Assembly: GCA_036490715.1 (NCBI GenBank)
Contig: DASXDL010000004.1
Span: 23,143 to 87,142, forward strand
DNA length: 64,000 nucleotides
Direction of reading: 5' to 3'
Source of the DNA: FEN-1191 sp036490715
GTDB taxonomy: Bacteria > Pseudomonadota > Gammaproteobacteria > Steroidobacterales > Steroidobacteraceae
In this document: positions 1-7,291 of the stretch, piece by piece
Layout: the number at the start of each line of letters is the position of its first letter
How positions within the stretch are numbered: position 1 is the first letter of the stretch
The notes under the pieces: model-generated
Databases searched by the model: none
Told to the model about the DNA's origin: nothing
What the model saw: the letters and a program-made list of their open reading frames with translations, nothing else
Program-made: the position numbers and the translations under genes

Positions 1-1
1 C

Positions 2-355
2 GCGCTGGCGACGCTGGCCTCGTTGATCGGCCTGGCACTGCTGCTGGTCGCCGAGCAACGCGAATCCCTGCCATTGCTGGTGGCCAGCGCGATCGGCGGC
101 GGCACCGGCATGGGCATTGGCTATCGCAGCAGCCTGCGGATCATTAACGAGATAGCGCCCGAGGCACAACGCGCCGAAGTGGTCTCGACGTTCCTCTTAG
201 TCTGCTATACCGGCAACGCGCTGCCGGTGATCGGAGTGGGCCTGCTGTCCTTGGCGGTGGGCGCCTTCATGGCGCACCTGATGTTGGCGTGCCTGCTGGG
301 CCTGCTGGGATTGATCGCCTGCGCTGCCGGCTGGAAATTCCTGCCGCGCGAGTGA
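2..355 (+). CDS. MFS-type transporter, C-terminal fragment
   Basis: The window opens inside this gene; about 117 C-terminal residues are visible up to a TGA stop. They form three to four hydrophobic helices with a short polar loop (AEQRESLP) and a GMGIGYRSSLRIINEIAP segment like the loop and helix common in the C-terminal half of major facilitator transporters. The fragment is too short to name a substrate. It runs convergently towards the SDR gene at 368, with 12 nt between the stops. A non-MFS polytopic protein cannot be excluded. Confidence 0.6.
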   Translation, partial: ALATLASLIGLALLLVAEQRESLPLLVASAIGGGTGMGIGYRSSLRIINEIAPEAQRAEVVSTFLLVCYTGNALPVIGVGLLSLAVGAFMAHLMLACLLGLLGLIACAAGWKFLPRE

Positions 356-367
356 GCTGCCGAGGGG

Positions 368-1129
368 TCAGCCCCGCCCCACCAGCGGCATGCGTGTGGC
401 CATGACGGTCAGCGACAGCACATTGGCACTGAGCGGCAGGCTGGCCATGTAGCGCACCGCATCGACTACGTTGCCCATGCTCATGGTGGCCTCGGCCGCG
501 ATCGAGCCGTCGGCCTGCAGTGTGCCCTGGGCGATATGCGCGCCGATCGCGGTGGCAACGTTGCCGATGTCGATCTGCCCGCAGGCAATATCGTGCGCAC
601 GCCCCTCGAGCGCCGTGGACTTGGTCAGCCCGGTGACGGCGTGCTTACTGGCGGTATAGGCACTGCAGTTCGGGCGCGGCGTGCTGGCCGATACCGAGCC
701 GTTGTTGATGATCCGGCCGCCGCGCGGCCGCTGCGCTTTCATCAGCCGAAAAGCCTGCTGCGTACACAGGAACGCGCCGGTCAGATTGACGTCGATCACC
801 GCCTGCCAGTCGTCCGCACTCAACTCCTCCAGCGGCACCAGCGGCGCGTTGCTGCCGGCGTTGTTGAACAGCAGATCGAGCCGGCCAAACGCGCTCGCGA
901 CCTGCGCGAACAGTGCTTTCACCGCCGCGGCGTTGCCGATGTCGGCCGGTGCCACCAGCGAGCGCCGGCCGAGTGCGGTGATCTCGGTGGCCAGTTGTGA
1001 GAGCGGCTCGCGGCGACGCCCGACCAGGATCAGATCGAATCCATCGCCCGCCAGGCCCAGGCTCACCGCCCGGCCGATGCCGCTGCCGGCGCCGGTCACC
1101 AGCGCCACTTTCGATGGGCCCGCAGTCAT
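368..1129 (-). CDS. SDR family oxidoreductase
   Basis: A 253-residue classical short-chain dehydrogenase. It has the nucleotide-binding TGAGSGIG motif near residue 12, a D-I adenine-side motif (PADIGN), the NNAG motif and an S-x-Y-x3-K catalytic set (SVSAS, YTASK). The C-terminal half lacks the usual PG motif and carries ACGQIDIGNVAT. The ATG at 1129 is preceded by 56 nt that separate it from the antiporter gene on the same strand, so it may be the last gene of the fluoride operon or have its own promoter. The substrate cannot be read from sequence. Confidence 0.85.
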   Translation of the reverse strand: MTAGPSKVALVTGAGSGIGRAVSLGLAGDGFDLILVGRRREPLSQLATEITALGRRSLVAPADIGNAAAVKALFAQVASAFGRLDLLFNNAGSNAPLVPLEELSADDWQAVIDVNLTGAFLCTQQAFRLMKAQRPRGGRIINNGSVSASTPRPNCSAYTASKHAVTGLTKSTALEGRAHDIACGQIDIGNVATAIGAHIAQGTLQADGSIAAEATMSMGNVVDAVRYMASLPLSANVLSLTVMATRMPLVGRG

Positions 1130-1185
1130 GGCGCAAGCATCGGGCCAGACGACGCGGCTGTCGAGTGGCAGCGATGAAGGCGCAA

Positions 1186-2367
1186 TCAGACCCCGGACGA
1201 CTCCGGCGCCGCGACCTCGCGCGCCAGCAGGTGGTGCGGCAGAAAGAACGCGTTGGCAATCAGCGTCGGCACCACGGCGCTGGCGACCACCGCTGCCACG
1301 ATCGCCGAGTACTGGGCCTGGGTGATCACCGCATGCGACAGCCCGAACAGCGCCGAGATCGTGCCGAAAGTCAGGCCGGTGGACATCAGCATGGTGGTAT
1401 AGAGCGCTTCACGCCGCGGCGCGCGGAACACCTTGGTCATCGGATAGACTCCGAGGCACTTGCTGATCATCTTGCCGGCCAGCAACGCCAGGAAGCCCAG
1501 CGGCGCGGCCACCAGATCCGGTACCGAGACCAGCGATCCGGCGCGAATGAAATAGAACGGCGTCAGCAGCCCGAAGGTCAGCGTGCGCAGGCGCCGGATC
1601 AGGGCGTGGTCCTTGCCGACGGTGCCGGCCAGCACCATGCCGACGATGTACGCGGGCAGCACCGCCTCACTGCCCGACCAGGTTGCCAGCGCGCCGAGGC
1701 CAAACAGTACCAGCAGCAGATATTTGGCCTCCAGTTCGGAGGGCCGGTCGCCGTAGCGCCGAAAGAAGCGCGGCGTCAGATACGGCAGGATCGCGAAGGC
1801 CGCAACGCTGCCGCCGAAGAACACCGCCGTGCGCCAGGTGAACGGACTGAAGATGAAGCCGAGCGCCAGCACTGTGGCCAGATCATTGATGAAGCAGGCG
1901 GCCAGGACCGTCTTGCCAAAGTTGGTCTTGTTCAATCCGGACTCGAGCATCACCGCGTAGACCACCGCCACCGAGGTGGTCGACATCGCCACGCCGGCCA
2001 GCCAGCTCGAGCGCACGCTCCAGTGCAGCCCCCAATAGGTCAAGGCCGTACAGCCCAGAAACGGTGCCACGAAGCCGATCAGTCCGACGGCGTTGGCCTC
2101 CTTCCACTTGGCGCGAAACACCACCGGATCAAGCTCGGCCCCGGCCAGAAACGTCAGCACGATGACGCCGGTGCCGGACACGAACTTGATCCACGACTCG
2201 TCGGTGTGCAGCAGTGCCCCGCCGAGGGTGGCGCCGATGATCAGTTGCGCCACGGTGCCGACGACAATCTCGGACAGCGCAGTGGCGACCCGCATCCAGA
2301 TCGAGATCAGCGTGGCAAGCAGCGCCAGTCCGAGCCACAGCGCCGCCTGTCCCCAGACCGCAGTCAT
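1186..2367 (-). CDS. Cation:proton antiporter (CPA2/Kef-NapA type), fluoride operon member
   Basis: A 393-residue polytopic membrane protein with about 12 hydrophobic segments and the sodium/hydrogen exchanger pattern of the CPA2 group: GTGVIVLTFLAGAELD in the first half, FINDLATVLALG (the ND pair expected in the ion-binding discontinuous helix) and a later FYFIRAGSLV segment. The ATG at 2367 overlaps the DUF190 stop in ATGA, which fixes the start better than longer upstream options. It is third in the crcB-DUF190-antiporter operon under the fluoride riboswitch. Na+/H+-antiporter genes are known members of fluoride-riboswitch regulons, so export of or compensation for fluoride stress is likely; the actual ion is inferred. 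Confidence 0.88.
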   Translation of the reverse strand: MTAVWGQAALWLGLALLATLISIWMRVATALSEIVVGTVAQLIIGATLGGALLHTDESWIKFVSGTGVIVLTFLAGAELDPVVFRAKWKEANAVGLIGFVAPFLGCTALTYWGLHWSVRSSWLAGVAMSTTSVAVVYAVMLESGLNKTNFGKTVLAACFINDLATVLALGFIFSPFTWRTAVFFGGSVAAFAILPYLTPRFFRRYGDRPSELEAKYLLLVLFGLGALATWSGSEAVLPAYIVGMVLAGTVGKDHALIRRLRTLTFGLLTPFYFIRAGSLVSVPDLVAAPLGFLALLAGKMISKCLGVYPMTKVFRAPRREALYTTMLMSTGLTFGTISALFGLSHAVITQAQYSAIVAAVVASAVVPTLIANAFFLPHHLLAREVAAPESSGV

Positions 2368-2714
2368 TGCCCGGACTCCGTGCCATCGCGCCCATCGGGG
2401 TTGAGAATTCCGAAGCGCGCAGGGATGCAGGCATAGAACACGCGCACTTTCTCGCGCTCCAGCAACTCCAGCAGCTGGCGCGACTCGATCTGGCTGACGA
2501 TGAATTCGACCTCGACCGTCAGGGTGCCGGCAAGCTCGAAGAAGTGCTGCTCTTGCAGCACGTGATGGCGGCCGAACCCGGCCATGGCGCGAAACGCCGA
2601 GCCACCGCGAATGCCGAGCTTGTTGGCCTGCTCGAGCAGCCACTCCCACAACAGCAGGTGGTGATGGCGATGGTCCTCGCGGACGTAGAAGCGCAGAAAA
2701 TGTCCCTCGGTCAT
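2364..2714 (-). CDS. DUF190 family protein
   Basis: A soluble 116-residue protein of the DUF190 family, which commonly travels with crcB and has a ferredoxin-like, PII-like fold. Visible family features are the N-terminal FLRFYVREDHRHHHLLLWEWLLEQA segment split around a His-rich stretch, the GIRGGSAFRAMAGFG loop and an ESRQLLELLE helix. A GTG lies just upstream (2717), but GGAGG sits 5 nt before the ATG at 2714, so that ATG is preferred. It starts 12 nt after the crcB stop and overlaps the antiporter start by 4 nt. Its function is not established; a regulatory or accessory role in fluoride export is inferred from context. Confidence 0.88.
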   Translation of the reverse strand: MTEGHFLRFYVREDHRHHHLLLWEWLLEQANKLGIRGGSAFRAMAGFGRHHVLQEQHFFELAGTLTVEVEFIVSQIESRQLLELLEREKVRVFYACIPARFGILNPDGRDGTESGQ

Positions 2715-2726
2715 CACATCCTCCCC

Positions 2727-3125
2727 TCAGGTGCCGATAGCAGGCGTCAGCAGCCAGCGCGTCATCACCATGCCGATCGCAGTCGCGGCGAAGGATCCGA
2801 GCATGTGGGTGCCGATCTCGACGCCGGCCCAGCCGAACTGCGCCTGCGACAGCAGGCCGACGACTTCAGATGAAAATGTGGAAAACGTGGTCAACCCACC
2901 GAGAAGCCCGGTGATCACGAATAGTCGTGCCTCGGGCGGCAACTCGGTCCTGAGGGCGAACACCGCCACCGCAACGCCGATGATGAAGCCGCCGATCAGA
3001 TTGGCGGCCAGCGTGCCGAGCGGCAGCGTCGGCAGCAAAGCGTTCAGGCGCAGCCCCAGCCACCAGCGCAGGCAGGCTCCAAGCCCGGCGCCGACGAATA
3101 CGCTGGCCAGTGGCAGGGTCGCCAT
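2727..3125 (-). CDS. crcB: Fluoride exporter CrcB/FluC
   Basis: A 132-residue, four-helix membrane protein of the Fluc family, which forms dual-topology dimers that export fluoride. Diagnostic features are the N-terminal GAGLGACLRWW, the conserved Asn in the second helix (AANLIGGF) and the GLLGGLTTFSTFSSE motif with the pore-lining TTFSTF residues. The ATG at 3125 gives the usual length; an in-frame TTG at 3143 would add six residues. Neither start has a clear Shine-Dalgarno; the leader instead carries CCTCCTTA (3149-3156), identical to the anti-SD end of 16S rRNA. Expression is expected to be controlled by the fluoride riboswitch upstream. Confidence 0.95.
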   Translation of the reverse strand: MATLPLASVFVGAGLGACLRWWLGLRLNALLPTLPLGTLAANLIGGFIIGVAVAVFALRTELPPEARLFVITGLLGGLTTFSTFSSEVVGLLSQAQFGWAGVEIGTHMLGSFAATAIGMVMTRWLLTPAIGT

Positions 3126-3185
3126 CGCAGCATCTAGCAGCAATGCGCTAAGGAGGGTTCAACGGCGGATCGATGTATGAGCATT

Positions 3186-3227
3186 CAAAACCTACCTTGT
3201 CCGGGTCAGCGGAACGAGCACGGTAGG
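3186..3227 (-). terminator. Riboswitch-controlled intrinsic terminator
   Basis: On the minus strand the 3' end of the aptamer, CCTACC (plus 3222-3227), is complementary to GGTAGG (plus 3191-3196), which is followed at once by TTTT (plus 3187-3190). A smaller helix (GTTCCG / CGGAC) can form in the 24-nt interior. Because the same CCTACC belongs to the aptamer, aptamer folding and terminator folding are mutually exclusive. This is the standard layout for an ON switch that terminates without fluoride and reads through into crcB with it. Confidence 0.75.
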
Positions 3228-3280
3228 CATCATCAGCCTTGCGGCGGTTGTTATTCAGGAGGAATGCCATCTCCTGTGCG
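3218..3280 (-). promoter_or_regulatory. Fluoride riboswitch (crcB motif) aptamer
   Basis: Read on the minus strand the region contains GGAGATGGCATTCCTCC, then AACCGCC, then GGCTGATGATGCCTACC. These are the conserved blocks of the crcB motif and very close to the fluoride aptamer described from Pseudomonas syringae. A P1-like GCAC/GTGC pair (plus 3276-3279 with 3218-3221) closes it, and the P2 hairpin and the AACCGCC/GGC pairing are visible. It sits about 95 nt upstream of crcB on the same strand. Positions 3251-3280 are also the last codons of the EamA gene. Confidence 0.95.
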
Positions 3281-4189
3281 GGCAGTATAAGTGCGGGCAC
3301 GCTGCTGACTCAAGGCTACCCCGCCCAGGATCAGCACCGCGGCCAGCGCCATGGTCACGGTCAAGGGCTCGCCCAGCACCATCCAGGCCCAGATCACGCC
3401 AAACAGCGGGATCAGGTAGGTCACGGCCGCCGCGCGCGGTGCGCCGATGCGAAGGATCAACCGATAGTAGAGAACGAACGCGGTCCCAGTGCACAGCACA
3501 CCCAGCAGAATGGCGCTGAGCCACGCCGCCGGCCCGATCGGCGCACTCGGCCACGCGGCGATCGCCGGCGCTGCAGTGATCAGGCTCGCTCCGAGCAGCG
3601 TCGCGCCGGCCACGGCGCTGGCGGGGATGCCCACCAGCGAGCGCCGGATCAAATTGGCACCGAAGCCGTAGAGCAGCGCGGCCACGGTGCCGGCCAGCAC
3701 CGCCGGCCCGACACTGGCACCGGCCACCTTGCCGCTGGCCAACACCGCGACGCCGATGAATCCCAGACACAGTCCGAGCACGCGCGGCACGCTGAAGCGC
3801 TCGCGGTATAGCAGGTACGCCACCAGCGCGGTGAATGGCACGGTCATCGAATTGCTGATCGCACCGATGCCGGCCGGCGCGCGCTCGGCGCCCCACGCGA
3901 ACAGTACGAACGGTATTGCCGAGTTGATGGCACCGATGCCCGCCAGGCGCCACCAGCCGGCGCGTGCCAGCTCGGCGCGCGCGCGCCACGCGAACGGCAG
4001 CAGCAGCAGCGCTCCCAAACCTAAGCGTATCTCGACCAGCGGCAACACGCCGAAAGCCCCGACTGCCAGCCGCATGAACAGGAATGATGCGCCCCAGATC
4101 GCGCCGAGCACCGCGAGCTCCAACGGCGTGAGCCAGCGGCGGCTAGCGGCCGGCGTGATCGCCGGGGTGTCGATAGCTTGCTGGTTCAT
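3251..4189 (-). CDS. EamA/DMT-superfamily permease
   Basis: A 312-residue protein with ten hydrophobic helices in two EamA repeats, typical of drug/metabolite exporters: GAIWGASFLFMRLAVGAFG at the start of repeat 1, and GVIWAWMVLGEPLT in repeat 2, a highly typical end-of-repeat motif. The substrate is unknown. The ATG at 4189 directly abuts the GH1 stop codon (4190-4192), so it is the last gene of the six-gene operon starting at 8559. Its last codons (SQQRARTYTARTGDGIPPE region) double as promoter and 5' part of the fluoride aptamer for the next operon. Confidence 0.9.
   Translation of the reverse strand: MNQQAIDTPAITPAASRRWLTPLELAVLGAIWGASFLFMRLAVGAFGVLPLVEIRLGLGALLLLPFAWRARAELARAGWWRLAGIGAINSAIPFVLFAWGAERAPAGIGAISNSMTVPFTALVAYLLYRERFSVPRVLGLCLGFIGVAVLASGKVAGASVGPAVLAGTVAALLYGFGANLIRRSLVGIPASAVAGATLLGASLITAAPAIAAWPSAPIGPAAWLSAILLGVLCTGTAFVLYYRLILRIGAPRAAAVTYLIPLFGVIWAWMVLGEPLTVTMALAAVLILGGVALSQQRARTYTARTGDGIPPE
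3284..3313 (-). promoter_or_regulatory. Promoter for fluoride riboswitch-crcB transcript
   Basis: On the minus strand TTGAGT (plus 3308-3313) and TATACT (plus 3284-3289) are separated by 18 nt, a good sigma-70 pair (4/6 and 5/6 to consensus). The predicted transcription start falls at about 3277, the 5' edge of the aptamer. The promoter lies within the last codons of the EamA gene, so crcB can be transcribed independently of the upstream operon. Confidence 0.6.
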
Positions 4190-5629
4190 CTATACCAGCC
4201 GGTTGGCGGCGGCCACGCTCGCATACCAGCGCGCGGAATCCTTGAGGCTGCGCTTCTGGCCGTGGGCGAAATCCACGTACACCAGGCCGAAGCGCTGCGA
4301 GTAGCCCTCGGCCCATTCGAAATTGTCCATCAGACTCCAGCAGTGATAGGCGCGCACCGGCACGCCGTCGCGCATCGCGCGCGCGAGTTCGTGCAGATGC
4401 GCGCGCAGATAGTCCTGTCGCGGCGCATCCTGAATCCTTCCATGCGTATCGGGCCCGATGTTGCAGGCCGCGCCATTCTCGGTGATCTCGATCGGCAGAT
4501 GGCCGCTCTCGTAGGCCATGCGCACCAGGATGTCGTGAAAGCCCGTGGGGTAGACATCCCAGCCGATATCGGTCTTCGGATTGGTGCCCGGCGCGGTGGC
4601 CCATTGTCCACGGGTATTGAGTCCGGGCACGCCGTTGCCCTCGGGTGCATCGCTCACCAGCCAGGGCGAGTAGTAGTTCAGGCCGATGAAGTCGAGCGCG
4701 GCGCGCATCGTGCTCTGATCGCCCTCGCGCCAGCCGAGCAGCTCGGCCTGGCGCTCCACCGGCAGCACGCCCTCGGGATAGTGGCCGCGCAGCGGCGGAT
4801 AGACGAACCACAGGTTCTGGAACCGATGCCAGCGTTCCGCGGCGGCGATGTCGGCGTAGGCGCTGGTGGCCGGAAACATCGGCGCCACGTCGAAGGCGCT
4901 GCCGATCTGCATGCGCTCGCCGGCGGCCTTGAGAATGCGGAACGCGTGGCCCTGGGCCAGGTTCACGGTGTGCGTTGCGCGCAGGAATGCCAGTGGCTCG
5001 GTGCGTCCCGGGGCATGCCGTCCCTGCCAGTAGCCCACGCCGGTAAAGGTCTTGGGCTCATTGAAAATGCACCAGTGACTGACGCGATCACCAAGGGCCC
5101 GCACCACCAGGTCGACATAGTCGGCGAAGCGGTCGGCTGTCTCGCGAACCGGCCAGCCGCCGGCATCCTCCAGCGGCTGCGGCAGATCCCAGTGATACAG
5201 CGTCACCAGTGGCCGCACGCCGGCCTGCAGCACCGCATCGGTGAGGCGCTTGTAATAATCCAGGCCCGCCGCATTGCCAGGGCCGCTGCCGCTCGGCTGG
5301 ATACGCGGCCAGGCAATCGAGTAGCGGTAGGATTTGAGGTTGAGCGCGCGCAGCAGCTCGATGTCCTCGGCGTAGCGCTGATAGCTGTCGCAGGCGACAT
5401 CGCCGTTGTCGCCGTTCTTGATCTTGCCGGGTGTGTGCGCGAAGCGATCCCAGATCGACTCGCCGCGGCCATCGGCACGCCAGGCGCCCTCGACCTGATA
5501 GGCCGCGGTGGCCGCACCCCAGAGAAAGTCGGCGGGAAACTCCGCGGTGGGCTGCGCCAGACCGATCCGGCTCGCCACGGCGCTGCCACCCAGCGCCAGG
5601 GTCGATTGCAGCCATTGCCGGCGATCCAT
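4190..5629 (-). CDS. GH1 beta-glucosidase, Tat-exported
   Basis: A 479-residue glycoside hydrolase family 1 enzyme that should cleave terminal beta-glucosyl residues. The acid/base Glu is in IFNEP (E191) and the nucleophile in ITENGA (E384); LWGAATAAYQVEGA near residue 37 and the W-S-L-x-D-N-F-E-W-x-x-G-Y motif near the C-terminus form the -1 subsite. The N-terminus DRRQWLQ followed by a hydrophobic stretch and GLAQ resembles a twin-arginine signal with a cleavage site near residue 26, unusual for GH1, most of which are cytoplasmic. It follows the TraB/GumN gene by 12 nt in one operon. Confidence 0.93.
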   Translation of the reverse strand: MDRRQWLQSTLALGGSAVASRIGLAQPTAEFPADFLWGAATAAYQVEGAWRADGRGESIWDRFAHTPGKIKNGDNGDVACDSYQRYAEDIELLRALNLKSYRYSIAWPRIQPSGSGPGNAAGLDYYKRLTDAVLQAGVRPLVTLYHWDLPQPLEDAGGWPVRETADRFADYVDLVVRALGDRVSHWCIFNEPKTFTGVGYWQGRHAPGRTEPLAFLRATHTVNLAQGHAFRILKAAGERMQIGSAFDVAPMFPATSAYADIAAAERWHRFQNLWFVYPPLRGHYPEGVLPVERQAELLGWREGDQSTMRAALDFIGLNYYSPWLVSDAPEGNGVPGLNTRGQWATAPGTNPKTDIGWDVYPTGFHDILVRMAYESGHLPIEITENGAACNIGPDTHGRIQDAPRQDYLRAHLHELARAMRDGVPVRAYHCWSLMDNFEWAEGYSQRFGLVYVDFAHGQKRSLKDSARWYASVAAANRLV

Positions 5630-5641
5630 CCGTGCCCCCGA

Positions 5642-6529
5642 TCAGTGCTGAATTGGAGTGTAGCCGGCGTGCTGCAGCAGCTCGACCAGGCCGTCGTGAC
5701 CGATCAGATGCAGCGCCCCGACCACCACCAGGTAATTGTCATCGCCGTTGAGCAGCGCCACGATCTTGGGCAGCCAGCGGCGGTTACGGTCGGTCGTCAG
5801 CACGCGGTAGACGTCCGGGGCATCGCTGCTGCCCTCACGCAGCAGCCGCTCCAGCGCCACGGTGTCGCCCTGCTGCCAGGCGCGCACGATGGCGGCGGTC
5901 TCCCCGCCCGCGCTCGAGCTGTCATCGAGCGCTGAGCGCAGGAACTGACGCTGCTGATCCTGGCTCAGATGCGCGAAATAGCCGAGCTGATCATCCACGG
6001 TCTCCAGCCCGACGATCGGCTTGCCGTCGGTCTGCGCCATCAGTGCCAATTGCTCATCGACGCCGGACGCAGCCTCGAAGCCGGACTTCATCAGCTCCAT
6101 CTGCTGCAGCATCAACGCTGCGAACCACGGCTGAAAGCGGTTCAGGGTGTCGGCATCGATGCCGAGCGGCTGCATGCGCGCGAGCAGCTGCGCCCACAGG
6201 GTCGATCCGATCAGCTTGTCGAGCGACTGACCCTCGGGCAGCATCTCCAGTTCGCTGCCTTCCCCGAGCAATGCGCCGACGTCGGCATCGTTGAGATTGA
6301 GTTCCATGACCAGCCCCTTGGAGGCGGCATAGGCGCGCAGCGCCTCCGGCGGCAGGGCACTGTCGCCGGCCTTGAGCATGTGCACCGAGCCGAGCAGGTA
6401 GACGGTGTTGTGCTTACCGCGGACCTCCCAGAAGATGTGGTGGGCATTGTCGGCACGCGCGCCAAGACACACGCCGGACAGCAGTAGCGCTGCCAGCAGC
6501 CAGGCCCCGGCCGGTGTCCGCGCTGTCAT
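5642..6529 (-). CDS. TraB/GumN family protein, secreted
   Basis: A 295-residue protein with an N-terminal signal peptide ending near GARA (residue 26). It shows the TraB/GumN hallmarks: the GSVHML motif near residue 48 with its conserved His and the C-terminal VVVGALHLIGHDGLVELL motif. The fold is related to putative metalloproteases (Tiki/TraB group), but the activity of bacterial members is largely undefined. It sits between the glucokinase-like gene (9 nt upstream) and GH1 (12 nt downstream), a tight operon arrangement. Confidence 0.9.
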   Translation of the reverse strand: MTARTPAGAWLLAALLLSGVCLGARADNAHHIFWEVRGKHNTVYLLGSVHMLKAGDSALPPEALRAYAASKGLVMELNLNDADVGALLGEGSELEMLPEGQSLDKLIGSTLWAQLLARMQPLGIDADTLNRFQPWFAALMLQQMELMKSGFEAASGVDEQLALMAQTDGKPIVGLETVDDQLGYFAHLSQDQQRQFLRSALDDSSSAGGETAAIVRAWQQGDTVALERLLREGSSDAPDVYRVLTTDRNRRWLPKIVALLNGDDNYLVVVGALHLIGHDGLVELLQHAGYTPIQH

Positions 6530-6538
6530 CGCGATCCC

Positions 6539-7291
6539 CTAGAGCGGTTCGACCGCGCCGCGCCGCCACAGTGCGGCGCCTCCCTCGATGCCGGCATCGT
6601 TGGATACCAGGCTGACATTGCGCGGCCGGCGCAGTGTGATCCTCGAGGCATTGCCGCCGCCGATGTAGAGGTGATCGTAGTTCAGCAGCGACTGCAGCGT
6701 GTCGATGGTGCGCGCCACGCGCCGGTTCCAGTGTTTCTTGCCGGCCTTCTTGAGCGCGTCGTCGCCGATGTAGTCGTTATAGGTGTCGTTCTTGTGCAGC
6801 GGGTGATGCGCCAGCTCCAGGTGCGGCATCAGCTGGCCATCGCGAAACAGCGCCGTGCCCGCCCCGGTTCCCAGCGTGAGCACCAGCTCCAGTCCCCGCC
6901 CGCGCACCACCGCCAACCCCTGCATCTCGGCATCGTTGATCAAGCGCGCCGGCGCATGCAGCCGCTGCGACAGGCGCTGCGCCAGCGGAAATCCCGCCCA
7001 GGCCCGATTGCCCCAGTGCGGCGCGGTCACAACCCGGCCGGCGCGCACCACGCCCGGAAAGCCGATGGCAATGCGGTTGTAGCCGCTCAGCGGTCGCACC
7101 AGTCGCAGCAGCGCGCGCAGCATCACTCGCGGCGGACACGGATGCGGGGTCTTGATCTTGAGGCGCTCGGTCAGCATGTGACCGCGAGCATCGATCACAG
7201 CCGCCTTGAGGTACGAGCCGCCGATGTCGATGCCGAGCACGCGTAAGCGCCGGGCGGAGATTTCCGCCACCCGTCCTGCGGTGCGCTTCAT
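6539..7291 (-). CDS. ROK-type glucokinase, polyphosphate glucokinase-like
   Basis: A 250-residue sugar kinase. It has the phosphate-1 motif GIDIGGSYLKAAVID near residue 20, the IGFPGVV segment, the LINDAEMQGL substrate-side motif with the catalytic Asp, and phosphate-2 LGTGAGTALF. Overall length and the FPGVV/NDA order resemble polyphosphate glucokinases of the ROK family, so phosphorylation of glucose with polyphosphate or ATP is likely; which donor is used cannot be told. The ATG at 7291 overlaps the transaldolase stop (ATGA). With the beta-glucosidase and transaldolase it forms a route from glucosides into the pentose phosphate pathway. Confidence 0.85.
   Translation of the reverse strand: MKRTAGRVAEISARRLRVLGIDIGGSYLKAAVIDARGHMLTERLKIKTPHPCPPRVMLRALLRLVRPLSGYNRIAIGFPGVVRAGRVVTAPHWGNRAWAGFPLAQRLSQRLHAPARLINDAEMQGLAVVRGRGLELVLTLGTGAGTALFRDGQLMPHLELAHHPLHKNDTYNDYIGDDALKKAGKKHWNRRVARTIDTLQSLLNYDHLYIGGGNASRITLRRPRNVSLVSNDAGIEGGAALWRRGAVEPL

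Noticed and set aside
3149..3156. TAAGGAGG on the plus strand as a ribosome-binding site for a short plus-strand peptide starting at 3173
   Set aside because: Spacing to the ATG is 16 nt, and the 17-codon frame crosses the riboswitch region of the opposite strand. More likely chance, although it puts an anti-SD-like CCTCCTTA in the crcB leader.
4178..5935. Long plus-strand open frame (585 codons) opposite the GH1 gene
   Set aside because: Its translation is rich in Arg, His, Gln and Gly with no domain; it is the antisense shadow of a convincing GH1 gene in GC-rich DNA. The same holds for plus frames at 997-2436, 14584-16215 and 57719-59317.
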